Shown in pieces: positions 24,801 through 37,868 of a stretch of 64,000 nucleotides of DNA. Source of the DNA: Paulownia fortunei (taxonomy: Eukaryota > Streptophyta > Magnoliopsida > Lamiales > Paulowniaceae); the NCBI GenBank assembly GCA_019321725.1, contig CM033105.1, forward strand, positions 14,273,632-14,337,631, written 5' to 3'. The translations under genes were made by a program, and so were the position numbers. Under the pieces are notes generated by a model. It saw nothing but the letters and a program-made list of their open reading frames with translations, was not told where the DNA came from and did not search any database. The first letter of the stretch is position 1. Every line of letters starts with the position of its first letter.

Positions 24801-25868
24801 CTTTATATGGGCTGAAACAAGCTCCAAGAGCTTGGTATAGCCAAATTGATTCATACTTCAATCATCAAGGTTTCAAGAAGAGCAAAAGTGAACCAAACTT
24901 GTATGTGAAAACTCAAGGTAAGTTCACTCTCATTGTTGCTTTATATGTTGATGATTTATTATTTTGTGGTGACAATGAGAACATGATATATGATTTTAAG
25001 AATGAGATGATGAAAAGATATGAAATGAATGATATGGGGATGCTCCATCATTTCTTGGGCATAGAGATTTATCAAGAAAGTGATGGTGTGTTTATTTCTC
25101 AAAGGACATATGCTGAAAATATTTTGAAAAAGTTTGGTATGAGTGATTGTAATTCAACTTCTATACCATTGGTTGTGAATGAAAAATTAAAGAAGGAAGA
25201 TGGTGAGAAAAAAGTTGATGCTACTTTGTATAGAATTTGATTGGCAATTTATTGTATCTCACTGCCACAAGGCCGGATATCATGTTTGCCACAAGTTTGT
25301 TGTCAAGATTTCTAGTCAAGCTCATTTTGGAGCTGGAAAAAGGGTGCTAAGGTATATCAGAGGTACAACTAACTTTGGTATCAAATATTGGAGAGGTTCT
25401 AAAGTGAAGTTAGAAGGTTATTGTGATAGTGATTGGGCAGGTTGCTTGGATGATATGAAGAGTACATCTGGTTATGCTTTTTTCCTTGGTTCTAGTGTGT
25501 TTTCTTGGGCCTCAAAGAAGCAACAATCTGTTGCTCAATCCTCTGCAGAAGCTGAATATGTTTCAGCTGCAATGGCAACATCTCAAGTCATTTGGTTGAG
25601 AAGAATCCTTGAAGATGTTGGGAGGAAACAAGGTGTTGCAACGGAATTATTTTGTGACAACAAATCAGCAATTGCAATGGGAAAGAATCCAATTTTTCAC
25701 AGCCGAACAAGACACATATCTATCAAGTATCATTTCATTCGGGAAGCCATTGAAGAAGGTGAAGTGCAGCTCACATTTTGCAAATCTGAAGATCAAGTTG
25801 CAGACATTCTTACCAAAGCTCTTCCTAAAGATAAATTTCTGAAATTGAGAGAGAACTTCTTGGAGTAA
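21829..25868 (+). pseudogene. Copia gag-pol polyprotein (one stop, about four frameshifts)
   Basis: The likely start is ATG 21829 (MANSSNLQQVTLPIFGG, a typical copia gag N-terminus); an in-frame ATG at 21748 lies upstream. A TGA at 21976-21978 interrupts gag, then the frame stays open from 22009 to 24429. In order: gag helices; two CCHC knuckles (CTHCGKTSHEYKDC near 22654 and CHNCNKFGHVQKDC near 22716); protease active site WYIDSGCSNHMTG near 22875; integrase HHCC (HWRLGH ... CEGCALGK, 23276-23400); catalytic D-D-E (HSDVCGP, RSDNEKE, NGVSERK, 23463-23780); RT (DVKSAFLNGELKEE, YVDDLLF near 24950); RNase H (CDSDWAGCLDD near 25425, HSRTRHISIKYHFIRE near 25700). Frame breaks lie near 24372, 24587, 25233 and 25308; the last is probably a small deletion. 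Final stop 25866-25868. Not functional as it stands. Confidence 0.95.
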
Positions 25869-25882
25869 TGGATCAGCACATT

Positions 25883-25894
25883 AAGGGGGAGAAA
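25883..25894 (+). other. Polypurine tract of the copia element
   Basis: AAGGGGGAGAAA directly before the 3' LTR. Confidence 0.9.
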
Positions 25895-26318
25895 TGTTGC
25901 AATTAATGAGCTGGAAAAGAAGCAAATTTGGAGTCACATCATGTTTAAATGTTGCAGTTAATGTGCAGCAAATTTGGACTTAATGTATCATGTTTTTGTT
26001 GAAAATATTTCATCCTATGTAATTGTAGGTTGTGCTATAGTTGGGCTAGTTGTGTCTATCATTTCTAGCTTAATAATGCTTCTAGATTTTCAAAGACTTT
26101 TGTCTTTATTTTGTCAAAATATGCAGCATGTTCATGTATTAATTATGTTGTATGAATGAAAAGAGAAGTGTGTCATTACAAAAATATCACATTTTGCTCT
26201 TCATTTCTCTCTCTGTTTTTCAGCTTAACACATTTTTAGTTTCTGAAAATTTATTGTCATTATCCTCTATAATTAAGCCTTACTTTCAACATAACAAGCT
26301 TCCAAAAACAATCCAACA
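25895..26318 (+). repeat. 3' LTR of the copia element
   Basis: 424 bp, begins TGTTGCAATTAATGAGCTGG and ends ATCCAACA; about 97% identical to the 5' LTR. Confidence 0.95.
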
Positions 26319-29300
26319 ACAGTAACCTTCATTCCTAAAGATAAGGCTATTACGATCTCACCTTTCTAAAAAGAGCCATTATCCAGAGATTCTCAATGAA
26401 TGATTTGAAGCTAGAAAATCGTGTTCCAGATGATGCGAGAACAGCAGAAAGGATGACTCTTATGCTTAGCGTCATTTCTCTCACATGATATGAACCAAAG
26501 TATCAGGATTGGCAAGATATTTCGGATATGGTGATTCCCTGTTGCGTGTTGCTGCCAATGCAGAATCAAATTTGTAATTGAAGTTGTATCAAGATGAGGA
26601 AATGTAACAAACAAGTGGTGAAAATGTCTCCTAATGTCGACAACATTGACATTGAGAAGCCATCAACCTCGTTCCCTCTCAATCGCCACATAAAGACAGA
26701 CAGTGTAGGTGTGAGATAGGTTGTCCATAAACGCCTATAGAATTATTGAGCTAGCTTTGCTTCTCTAATTTCATTCTAATAGGATATAATCAAAAAGCAA
26801 CCATCCTTGAAGAGTCTCCACCATGCCAAGTCAGGTTCCTCCATATCAAATGGAATAGTAGTGATAGTTGCAAAACATTGGCTAGTATCAATGTAACCAA
26901 TCTAGATAAATCCCAAGTCCCATTGGCCTATAAGTTCCAAACTTGTAATTCTAGCTGAAAAATTGGAAATCGTTGTGCTAGAGGATGGTCACTCATCCAG
27001 GCATTGTACTGAAAAAAAATATGACCAAATGCATCTCTTCTTCCCATCTCACTCGAGCCATTCTTTTCCAAATCTTTGATTAATTGATAGTTGCCTTAGC
27101 TACACTTAGATGTTGAATAGAGCAATACTTAAATCGCATAAAGACTGTGCAAAGTGAACCACTTGTGCGAAAATGCCACCATCTAATATTCAAAATCTCT
27201 TGCTACATCATCAAGCAAACATATGCCAAGACCACCCTCCTTAATTGGGAAGCATACTTTTACCCAAGAACACTAAATTTTCCTACTCCCTTCTGAATTT
27301 CCCCAAACAAATCTAGCAAAAAGCTTCTGCAAGCAATGTAAAACAGCCTTTGGAGGACGCAAAACCTGCTATATATGAATGGGCATGGAAGTGAGAATAT
27401 GTTTAATAAGTGTAAGCCTTCCCCCATATGATAAGGTGGCTTTCTCCCATCCTTGTAACCTCAATTGCACCTTAGAGATTAAATCATCAAAGCAACAAGT
27501 TTTCCTATTGGCCTTTAAAAATAGGAGCTCCCAAATACATGAATGGCAATTCCTTGAATGTGAAGTCGGTTATCTTCTTGATTATTATGACCATACTGTG
27601 TGAAATATGTTTACTCGTAAAAAAACCACATTTTGTTGCATTAAATAACTGACCCGACCTTCCTCATAAGCATGAAGAAACTCCATCAACTTGGCCAAAC
27701 CCCTCTTTGAAGTCTTTGAAAAAATAGAACATCTGCATTGTGAGATACTAATATTCCACAGAATTAATCAAGAATATATGCTTCAACCCTCATGAAAAAA
27801 CTTCCGAAGCCAAGATAAAAAGAATGTGTGACAAAGGATCGCCTTGCCAAAGCCCCCTTGTGCTCTTAAAGAAACTAGATGAAACCCATCATGTAAAATA
27901 AAAAACCAATTATTTTCCGCACAGAGTTTGATAAGACAAATGAACCTCTCTGGAAAACCAAATCGTCGAATCACCTCATATAAGTAAGACCATTGCACCC
28001 AATCATATGCATTAGCCATGTCCAACTTGAATATGACATTCTCAATTTTGCATGGACTATCAAGAATATGAACCATTTCTTGAGCAAGGAAGATATTATC
28101 ACTAATCAAAAGGTCTTAAACAAAACTATTCTATGAGGGAGAAATCAAATCGAGAATCAATGCCTGCAACCATCTAATAATGATCTTAGATATGATTTTA
28201 TTAGAGATATAATGTAGACTAATTGGAAGAAAAATAATCCATCACTTAGGAGACTCAATCTTAGGGATTAATACAATAGTTGTGCAGTAAAGCTGAGCAG
28301 CATTGGCACCCCATTGAAAAATTTTGTGCAAGCCTCCAGAAGATTCCCAGATATTATCTTCCAGCAATGTTCATAAAAAATGCAGAAAACCCATTCAGCC
28401 CCGCAATACTATTTGGGAAAATACTGAAAACCATCTGCTTGAGTTCCTCTAAGAAAGGCGCGCAACATAGTGAGTCTCCATCCTTATCCAAGATTAATTT
28501 GGGAATCAAGTCCAAAAGGCCAAAGCTCGAGTTACCACCATGACTTGAAAGCAGTTTCCAAAAATCTAAACAGCCAAATCCCTAATTTGTTGAGGTTTCG
28601 AAATCAAATTTCCACCCTTCGTAATATTCTGAATCACTGCACGCTGTCATTTCTTCTACACAAGAACATGAAAATACTTCGTGTTTCATTCCCCCTCATG
28701 CAGCCATTTACTATCCAAATTTTGCCTCCAGAACATTTCCTTAATCAATAATGCTCAAGCATACAATGCCTAGCTTCATTTCATGTGCATTATGTTTTCA
28801 TCAGATGGTTGGTGATCAAAAACCGATTCATAATGAGCAGCCTGTTTAACCTTATCGAACACATTGCCCAAGACATTTTTGTTCCACCATCTTAAATGTT
28901 GCTTCAATCGGTGTAATATCTGCTCGAATTTAGACACACCCTTTACTCAAATAAGAGAAGTTCCTCGCCATATGAACACTCTCTCGAAATTGATCATGCT
29001 TTGTCCACATATGATGAAATCTGAAAGTAGCTGGATGCTTCTCCTCCTCCTCCTCCTCCTCCAAATCAATAAGTATGACGTGATGGTTAGATCAAATCCG
29101 TGCAAGATGACTGACCTTAGTTTTTGTAAAGAGGTCGGACGACTTAGGAGAGTAGAAAACCCGATCTAATCACTCCTAAATATGATTATTAGTCCATGTA
29201 AAGTCTGATCTATCATAACCAGCATCAATTAACTCACAATCCAAAAACCATGTCTTTTAAAATTATCTGTCCCCTTCAAGCTGGGTGCCGCCCCGCCACG

Positions 29301-29749
29301 CCGTTCATGCCTGGATTGAACTATATCTAAATCTTCACCTATTATCCATGGATCAGCAGTTGCGACGTTGAGGATACCATCCTAAAGTTCCAATCTAGGT
29401 GTCACAGTCGTCTTTGCACATACAAAACTCCCAAAAAAATTATGTGAAGCAAGATTAGAAATTCGAGCAAGAATAAACTGTTGATGGTCAACCAATACTT
29501 CAAACTCGCATGACCCTATCCAAAAGCACCAAATCTTATTCGAAATATTAGCATATACATGAGAAAAACCAAATTTACGTAAAGTCTACTGCTCATCTAA
29601 TGTGATCATTGGCTCTAATAAAATCAACAAAAAAGGACGATCTTCATGAACAAGACTTTTTGAACTTCTATATGTAAACTTATTTCCTACCCCATGAATG
29701 TTTCTTATGATAGTTTTAACCAATAAAACAAGATCAGAGGGAGGAATCA
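26319..29749 (-). pseudogene. LINE E ORF2: endonuclease and reverse transcriptase (decayed)
   Basis: Minus strand. The endonuclease starts near 29749 with 'TIIRNIHGVGNKFTYR' and has 'PWIIGEDLDIVQSRHERRGG' near 29290-29350, the apurinic-endonuclease-type region that nicks the target. The RT core is best seen at 27783-28109 ('NIFLAQEMVHILDSP', 'NVIFKLDMANAYDWVQWSYL', 'EVIRRFGFPERFICLI'), typical of plant L1 RT. Downstream, 'LQGWEKATLSYGGRLTLIKH' and 'FARFVWGNSEGSRKI' (about 27300-27460) are the post-RT region. Many stops and frameshifts. The C-terminal RNase H lies beyond the copia insertion at 20800-21287. Confidence 0.85.
29041..29062. repeat. (TCC)7 microsatellite inside LINE E
   Basis: Seven TCC/CTC trinucleotides in the endonuclease region of LINE E. 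It reads as a run of Arg codons on the minus strand and is absent from normal L1 endonucleases, so it is a replication-slippage expansion in a dead copy. Confidence 0.85.
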
Positions 29750-31445
29750 TCACGTACCAAACCTGTTTGGTGTTTAGCTTGATTGCGAGTTAGAATTATG
29801 CTTTTCTGCACCACCTTATTAATGTTGGAATCCTTGTTCGCATCTATGTGATCTAGCACATTGAGCTTTCATTGGTGTGAAACCTAGTCCACTGCATCCA
29901 AAAGAAGGCCAGCCTTCTTGATTCTGCTCCTCAAAGGGTTCATCGTCATCTTGTTGGGCATCTAACTAAGCTTTGAGAATTAGTTCAAGAGCAAAAAATT
30001 GCTTTGCAACTACAAGCTCTGTATTCAACTCACAATTTCCCAAACTATCCGAAATCTTATGGCCACCATTAATATCTTTCTTATCCCTCACCTCTTTAAT
30101 TTTTTTTATGCAAAACCCTAGCTTCGCCGTTAATACTAGCCATAATCACCCTTGCAGCATTAATTGAAATTTTTGGATTTTCAAGCGCCCTACCTCAATA
30201 GGAACCCGCAGCTCATTAATGATTTGAGGTTCCTTATTTTGTTGTAAATCCATTTCAGCTCTTGGGTTAGAAGAAACCCTAGCCCCCGTTCTAATAGCGA
30301 ATGAAACAAGAATGGATCCCCCTCAATAATCATGTTAGATTGATGTTGATCGTATGTAGATGTTTGACTAATCTCAATTTCACTGATCTTACCCTTTTGT
30401 TATAAACCTTTGGTTAGAATTCACCTTCAAAAGCATACCTTTTGTTATAAACATTTAGTTAGAATTCACCTTCAAAAGCAAACTGTTAAAGGAATGGTGC
30501 CTAAAGGATTATAAACCCCACATTTAAATCCATACTTTCAATGTGGGACAAGTCACATACCTTACAAATGGGATTCTAACACCTTGCCTTTATCCAGCTT
30601 CACTCTCAAATCCCCTATTATTTTGGGAATCAGCTTCACCTTAGTTCCTTTCCCGAGGCAACCCTTATTGTCATGCCCTAAATGCATACAATGATAGCAA
30701 TATTTTGGTAAGTTTTCATATAATTTTTTTTGCATAAAGGATCGTTTTTCCAAACTAATTCATATTTGATTGACTCATTTGTCCAACAGATTTAATTCAA
30801 AGCAAATCCACACCATGCTAGGACCAGAAATATATGCAGTACCCTCATCAATCCTCAATAATTTTCCAATCATAATTTCTATATTAAACAAAACCCTCTT
30901 ATCAAAAAGTTGTACAAGAAGATCAGGTATACTCATCCACATCGTATGGGATTCTTCTTTTAGATCAAAATCCAGAGTCCAGTTGAACAATCTCATAAGA
31001 AAATATTTGAAAAATAAGATCTGCTTCATCCAAAGTCTTGAAATAATCCTCTTCCAACATAAGCCAAATCAGAATGTGCTTAGTGTTTAGAATCCCAATA
31101 TCATACCCTCATTCCAGTCCTAGTAATGCAAATCCATTTATAATCCTTAGAAAATTAGGGTACACATATGAGAATTTCCTAACAAGAGAAAACTTGAAGG
31201 GATCTACAAGCATTTAGATCTTCTTCTCCAATAAAAATAAAACTCGATCACCCTTGTATGTTTTTTTTGGCCTAAAGTCAAACCAATTTTAGTTAATCCC
31301 TTCGTGGGTCGTAGGGGACGACAGGGTGGCCATGGTCAACGGTGCAGGAATAATATCCATAGTTTCGTGTAATGGAGTTGGGTGGTTTAGGGTTTGAAAC
31401 CCCATTTTCTGAGATAGCATTAAGCATGAAGGTTAATTTTAAATG
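29750..31445 (-). pseudogene. LINE E ORF1 (nucleic-acid-binding protein, decayed)
   Basis: Minus strand, from about 31410: an N-terminus 'MGFQTLNHPTPLHETMD', then the DUF4283-like domain ('FKFSLVRKFSYVYPNFLRII', about 31150-31210) and, at 30562-30753, 'YENLPKYCYHCMHLGHDNKG' plus the final Cys, a C-X2-C-X4-H-X4-C knuckle. Plant L1 ORF1 proteins bind element RNA and accompany it to the nucleus. The part downstream of the knuckle (about 29750-30550) is degraded and holds an imperfect direct repeat ('ttttgttataaacctttggttagaattcacc', about 30395-30425 and 30440-30470). The same ORF1 domain is on the plus strand in LINE D. Confidence 0.75.
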
Positions 31446-31660
31446 TTACACACTAATAGGGTTATAAAATAACTCTATGCATTTATTTGTAAAGCCTCTA
31501 TATCTCTTTCTCCATTAACTACTGACCCTAGTATTTCTATAATTTACAAATAAAAACCTACTCCATTAAATAATACTTATAACTTACACCTACATTAAAT
31601 ATATACTATGTTATTTGTTCAGTTATTTATAGTAATCAAGTCTGGCATTATATTCGTCAC
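31446..31660. other. Unassigned AT-rich spacer
   Basis: Lies between the LINE E 5' end and the 3' end of a gypsy pol. It could be a remnant of that gypsy element's 3' untranslated region or LTR, but I see no TG...CA boundary and nothing coding. Confidence 0.4.
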
Positions 31661-34600
31661 TACTTAGAAAAAGTTTAGTCCTCTAAACTTGTCGTACCTA
31701 GATTAGGAAAAAGGTGAGGGTATTTATATGTTCTTTCCTCCTCAAGCTCCCATGTTGTTTCTCTCTCAGAATGCTTACTCTATTGTATGTTGACATAGGG
31801 AATTGTGCGAGTTCGCAAGGCCTTTTCCTTTTTATGCAAAATTCTCACTGGGTACTCTTCAAAGAGTTGCAAGGGTTCATGTTCAACTACATGACTTGAA
31901 TCATAGATGTACCTTTCGAGCATCAAAACAAGAAATATATTGTGTACTTCCGCTAAAGCTGGTGGCAAGGAAAGTCTACATGCAACTTCTCTAATCCTTT
32001 CTAATATATCAAATGGCCCTATAAACTAAAGGCTTAGCTTTCATCGCACACCAAATCACATGACATAGTTATGAACACTTTAAAGAACATATAATCATCA
32101 TCCCTAAACTCTAAACTTTATCTTCTTACATCTGCATAGCTCTTTTGTCGAGCCTAAGTAGTACGTAATTACTCTCTCATAAGCTATATTATCTTAATCA
32201 CTTATTGCACCATCTATAGCCCTAATATCTTTCTCTCTCCAACATTATCCCAATAGATTGGAGAGCGACACTTTCTTCCATATAGTGCCTCAAATCGTGA
32301 TAACTATTATGCAAACTCTACCATTGACAAATGTTGTTAATATGATCCCTTCAAATCAAGAATGCAAGCTCTCAACATATCTTTAAGAATTTAGATAATT
32401 CTCTCAGATAATCCGTCCATCTGTGGGTGAAAGGTTATGCTAAAATGTAAGTTACTTCCTAGTGTTTTATGCAAACTCTGCCAAAAACGAGAGAGAAAAT
32501 GGGGATCTCTATTAGAAATAATAATTCATGGGGCTCTATGGAGCTTTAAAATCTTCTCTCTATAAACTCTGCTAAAATCTCTAGGGGAGTACATCCCTTA
32601 ATTGGCATGAAATAAGTTAATTTCATCATTCAATCAAAAATCACCCAAAAATAGTATTATTACCTTTTTAAGTCTGAGTAAGCCAGTGATAAGTCCATGT
32701 TGATATGCTCTCACTGCTACATAGGGATTAGAAGAGGTTGCAATTTCCCTCTATTTTCTTTACACTTAGCCTTAACTTGCTGACATAACAAACATTTGGA
32801 GATATGCTCAGCTATTTTTCTTGTCATATTATTCCACCAAAATATATATTTCAAGTCTTTGTACATCTTAGTACCTCCAGGATGAATTGTATAACCACTA
32901 TTATGAGCCTCTCAAAGAATCTCCTCATTCAACCCTATATCATTTGATACACATATCCTATTTTGAAACCTTAAACTAGCCCTCTGCATGACTCTTTAAT
33001 TCTAAGTTGACTCTTTTTCCAAGATCCATTTTGATTTTCTATAACTAGGGATGTTTAGCCTATGCAACCTATATTCTCTCAATTAAAGTAGGTTGGAGTC
33101 TCATATTAGCCAATTGTGTTATGGATCCTCACATCTTTACATTAAATTGTAATTTACTGAAGTCCTCTAATAAGTGTCTTTGGGAGGTCATAAGAGTTGC
33201 CAAATTTCCTGTAATCTTTCTACTTAATACATATGTCATTGCATTAGCCTACCCGAGTTGATAACTGATAGTCAAGCTATAGTCATTAAGCAACTCTATC
33301 TACTGCGTCTATCACATGTTCAATGCTTTCTAAGTGAAAATATATTTTAAACTCTTATGATTAGTTAAAATCTCACATCGTTCTCCATAAAAGTAATGCC
33401 AACAAAGCTTTAGCAAAAACTACTACTGCTAACTCCACGTCATGTGTAGGTTAATTTTGCTCATGAGGTTTGAGTAATCTAGAAGCATAAGCTACTACTT
33501 TATCCTTTTGCATCAAAACACATACCCTAGTCCCTTCTTCCAAGCATCACAGTAGATAGTATAACCCTCACCACATGATGGAAGTGTAAATATCTCAGCA
33601 GCTACTAACCTCTTCTTTAATTCCTAAAAACTTTACTTATATTCCTCTATCCACTCAAACTATTCCTTTTTTGAGCTAAGCGCATTAATGGTATGGGAAT
33701 AAAGCATCTATAGTAGCTAGCCATCCCTAAAAAGCTACGAACCTTAATAACCATTATCGGCCTGCTCCATTCTATTAAATCTTTAATCTTTCGAGGATCC
33801 ACTGAGACAACCTGCTCATTGATCACATGACCAAGGAAAGCCATATTGTCTAACAAAAACTCACACCTCTTCAACTTTGCATACAACTTATTTTCTCTCA
33901 AAATTTGCAAAACAAGCCTTAGGTACCTCATGTTCCTTATTATTTTTTTAGTAGATAAGAATGTCATCATTGAAAACCACAACAAACTTATCCAAAAAGG
34001 GTTTAAATACCTTGTTCATCAGATCCATAAATGTTGCTAGCACATTAATGAGTCCAAAAGGCATCACCATGAACTCATAATGTCCATATCTTGTTCTAAA
34101 ATTCATCTTTGATACAACTTCAGGCTTAATCTTTAATTGATGGTATCTAGTTTGAAGATCAATTTTTCAAAAAACCTTTGATTCTTGTAGCTGATCGAAC
34201 AAGTCAAGCATTCATGATAGAGGATATTTTTTCCATACAGTTACCTTATTTAACTTTCGATAGTCAATGTAAAGTCTCAGCCTACCATCTTTGTTCTTAA
34301 CAAACAAGATTGGTGCTCCCCAAGGTAACACACTGGGCCTGATTAATTCCATGTCTAATTATTTCTATAGTTGTCCCTTTAATTGTTTCAACTCAGCAAG
34401 AGCTATCCGGTACAATGCCTTAAAAATAGGAGCAGTACCTGGCACTATATCAATGAAGAACTCAATCTCCCTATCAAGAGTAATCTAGGTAGATCCTATG
34501 GAAATACATCTGGAACTCAACAAAAGAAATATCCTCTAACTTATGTTAATCTCTCGAGTGTCAAGAACTTTAGCTAAGTATCCTTTATAATATTTTCTCA

Positions 34601-34964
34601 ACAATCTTTTAACTTTCGAAGAGAGTTACACATACCGCCTGCAAAGTGGAACTCTAGACTCTCTTCAATCGAAAATTGTTAGAGGTATAAAAGTGGCCAA
34701 CTAGTCCATCCCAGAATGATATCAAAGTTTGTCATGTCCAAAAGAGTCAAGTCTGCTGGCGTCTTATAATTTCATATCTTAACAACATAAGATTTGCATG
34801 TATATGCTTCAAACCGGGGTGTTATCTAATAATGTCACATCCAAAGGTTCACAAAACAAATTATATTTCTCAGAATAAGAAACAAAAACAAAAGAATGTG
34901 TATCTCCAAAATCAAACAACACATAAGCATATCCAGATATAACTAGGATCACACCTGTCATCAC
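31661..34964 (-). pseudogene. Ty3/gypsy pol remnant (protease, RT, RNase H, integrase)
   Basis: Minus strand, in gypsy order. Protease-like 'GYAYVLFDFGDTHSFVFV' (34810-34960; the active-site D-S/T-G is decayed to DFGDTHS). RT with '[20 protein letters not shown]' (34250-34320), '[12 protein letters not shown]' (about 33960-33990; Asn before the catalytic DD instead of the usual Ile/Met) and 'AFLGHVINEQVVSVDPRKI' (33780-33840). RNase H 'GLGCVLMQKDKVVAYASRLL' region (33470-33530). Integrase zinc-binding and core pieces ('CQQVKAKCKENRGKLQPL', near 32750) and C-terminus 'EVHNIFLVLMLERYIYDSSH' (31870-31945). Many stops. It is cut on its 5' side at 34964 by the family-A copia LTR, right inside the protease; gag was not found. 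Confidence 0.85.
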
Positions 34965-37043
34965 TGTTGGGTTCGCAAATTTCTGGGACATAGCATAACG
35001 AAAATATAAAAATTAAATACATGCATTATTAAAAACATGATTATACAATCCCGGATTAGATGTGATTGATTCGATTGCATCCAAATTGCTCGTTTAATTA
35101 AAAATAAAAGTTTTACGATATACCTTGGTAACAAGCACTCTATTTGATGAAGCAAATCTGAATAATTTAAATCGTGGCTAGATAAAAAATTGATTCATTT
35201 GCACGAATCTAAGATTCTTCCCTCTGATGGTATCCATACATCTGGCAAGACCACAATCCGCAATCCTTGCTAGAGAATGATGAACATTTATTTCTATTCT
35301 AGAATTTGGATGTGTAGATTTAATTCCAAATCAACAAGTGCTAAGAAAATTGATTTAAGTATCAAAAGTATAGAACATTTTGATACAAGAGAAACAAAAA
35401 AACATTGAGAGAATAAGGGAGAGAGAGCTTGTATATGGGAGGGCCTTTTGCTTCTTAAAAGCACACCAAAATTCAATCCTATGCTTGTGTATTTATACAT
35501 AAGTCCTTTTCTAATTTATCTCCTTCTCTTTCCTCCTAATTTTGTTTTTTTCTATCCAAAACTAGGAGTCTTTAATTAATTTCATCTAAGACAAGATGTC
35601 TCATAATTAATCCCCAAGACTTCTAGCTAGGCCTCTCCTACGGACCCTTTAATCTTGGGTTTCGACTTTAATTGATCTCCATCAATTGATTCAAGTTCAA
35701 CTTAATTATTTAATCTAATCAATTAATTAATTGATTTGATTGGGCTACCAAATTAAATTAAGCCCACTATATGTAATCCAATTATTTATTAATTAAATTA
35801 ATTTAACCCCATAAATGAATTTAAAGCCCATTAATTAATTGATCCACTCAAATAATTAATTTACTCCCAAAGAGTCCCTAATCAATATTAGACCCAATTA
35901 GATAATATTTATTATTTAATTAAATTAATTAATTTAACTCCTCAAATTAACCCAAGTTAATTAATCTTTATCAATTAACTCAATCCAACTCAATGGATTA
36001 TATTTGAGCTAGAAGTGGACTGTCCCGATTAGTGTGTGACCCATTAGGTTCACAACTAATCTAGAAAATGGCTTGCAACTAAGTGAAAATAGATAAAATA
36101 TATTCTAATTGATTAATCCAATTAATTAATCCATCTTGACGTTAACTCTTAAATTCCAAGAACCTCATAAGTTAAGGAAAGCACCTAGTAGTACATCTTG
36201 ACTACCAAGTCTTTGATGAATCGGCAACCAAACCTATTTATGTTATGAGTACCAAGCAAGCCCGGTCACTCCATCAACTAATCTTCACATTAAGTCTAAG
36301 GCATGGATTATTAGTTGAAACTCTATTTTGACCTAATAACTACGATTTTTTTTCAAGTCTGGCTCCTGATGAATCATTAGAAAACTTGCGTCTAATATTC
36401 ATCCAGCTCTGACCAGACACTTCTTAGTCAAGGACCATAAAATGCATTGGAGATTCACCTATTATGTTAAATAAATGATGGATCCTTAACTAATCCCTCA
36501 TTAACCTCCATACACCAGTATCATACACCCAACATAACCCCTTAATGAATGTCATGGAATCAGAAAATACATCATGGAATATGATGTCATGCACAAGGCT
36601 ACCGTGATGCCTTATGTCCAATGACTAATTCATACATTATCATAATAGAGAAATTCTCATTCAACAAATAATATTTTCAATTGAGAATTTTCACGGGTCT
36701 ATTTAGTGTACTCATTTTGCAATGAGCACCCGTGTATATGCACTAGTTTCCCCATGTTGATGCCTATGAAGTGAGAGATCCTTCTTTCTAGCATGTATTA
36801 TATGTGCAAGTCTTATGAGGTTATCAATGTCACATCTTAAAGAACCTACGACTCGAAATTAGTTTAAGACCAAAGCCGTAGATGCATATTCCATAGTCAC
36901 CTTTATATGCATGACCATGCCCCATAACTAAGTATAGACTAAGATAAAGAAATTACTAATTTTATTATCATTATTTGAATAAGATTTTTTTTACAAGAGT
37001 ATTATAGGGGCCACTAATTGGCTAATCGGATACTAGTTTAACA
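34965..37043 (-). mobile_element. Family-A copia 3' LTR (minus strand)
   Basis: 2079 bp, TGTTGGGTTCGCAAATTTCT to ...ACTAGTTTAACA, with intact TG/CA ends. It is followed inward (37044-37058) by the polypurine tract and minus-strand copia RNase H. Left flank 34960-34964 is ATCAC; the matching right TSD was not found because the element's 5' end is lost. Confidence 0.9.
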
Positions 37044-37868
37044 ATCTTCCACTTCCTCTAGAGCCAATTAGCCATGTACCTTAGACCCATCTTATGAATA
37101 TGTCTTTCAAATACCTTTTCTGTTAAAGGTTTCGTTAGTGGATTTTCTATATTTTCTATTAAGGCAACTCTCTCCACTTTGACATCGTCTGTAACTAATG
37201 ATCTCAATTCTATAATGAGATCTTAGCTCATTTGCTTTTGCAATCTTCTAATTTTATCACAACACAAATGCCTAAATCAACAACGGATAGAACTTTGCAC
37301 AATACTTGGACAAAGTTCCTTATCTAAACAGCTTTTTTCGCAGCATCACATGTTGTGATGTAATCAACCTTGATTGTGGAATCCACAGCCCTTTCTTGAA
37401 ATTCTTCCAGCTAACCGCCCTACTATTTATGATGAATATAAATCTAGACATTAACTTCAAGTCGTCTACATTGTACTGAAAATTAGAATCTGAAAAACCT
37501 TCTAGTTTTAATTCTCCATTATCGTAAACCAATAATAGATCCCTAGTCCTTTGTACGCATTTAAGGATTTTTTTTTATGGCTTTCCAGTGTTGCTCGCCT
37601 AAATTGGACTAATATATGCACGTAACCCTCAAAGCATGTGCGACATCAGGCCTAGTACATAGAATATCATACATTATAATTTATGTAAGTCATCCTCTCT
37701 CATTCCAAAAGAGTCTTTGGAACATAGATTTAGAGAAAAGAATACCTTGACTCATAGGCAGAAATCTCCTCTTGGATTCCTCCATGCAAAATCTCTTCAG
37801 CATCTTTAGATATGTACATGGGTTGGGATAATCCGATCATTGTATTAGATTTATCTTTGGATTGCAAT

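Larger units (their letters stand above)
21288..26318 (+). mobile_element. Full-length Ty1/copia retrotransposon, plus strand
   Basis: 5031 bp with LTRs TGTTG...CAACA at both ends, a primer-binding site, gag-pol and a polypurine tract in the canonical order. Flanked by ACAG (21284-21287 and 26319-26322); a 5-bp TSD is possible because the next bases are shared with the LTR ends. Inserted into the RNase H/RT junction of LINE E. The two LTRs differ at about 11 substitutions (10 transitions) and one indel over 423 bp, counted by eye, i.e. about 97.4% identity. This is the youngest datable insertion in the window. The coding region is broken by one stop and several small indels, so it would need helpers to move. 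Confidence 0.95.
20562..31445 (-). mobile_element. LINE E: L1-type LINE, minus strand, interrupted by copia
   Basis: On the minus strand: ORF1 (DUF4283-type region and CCHC knuckle) at about 31440-30500, ORF2 endonuclease at about 29750-28950, RT at about 28700-27000, and RNase H with 3' UTR at 21287-20562, ending in a short A-run (T-run at 20562-20568). Removing the copia at 21288-26318 leaves about 5.8 kb, the usual size of a plant L1. It is near full length but broken by many stops. I found no convincing TSD. Confidence 0.85.

Noticed and set aside
34960..34964. ATCAC as a confirmed TSD of the minus-strand copia
   Set aside because: The other end of that element is missing, so no matching copy can be shown.
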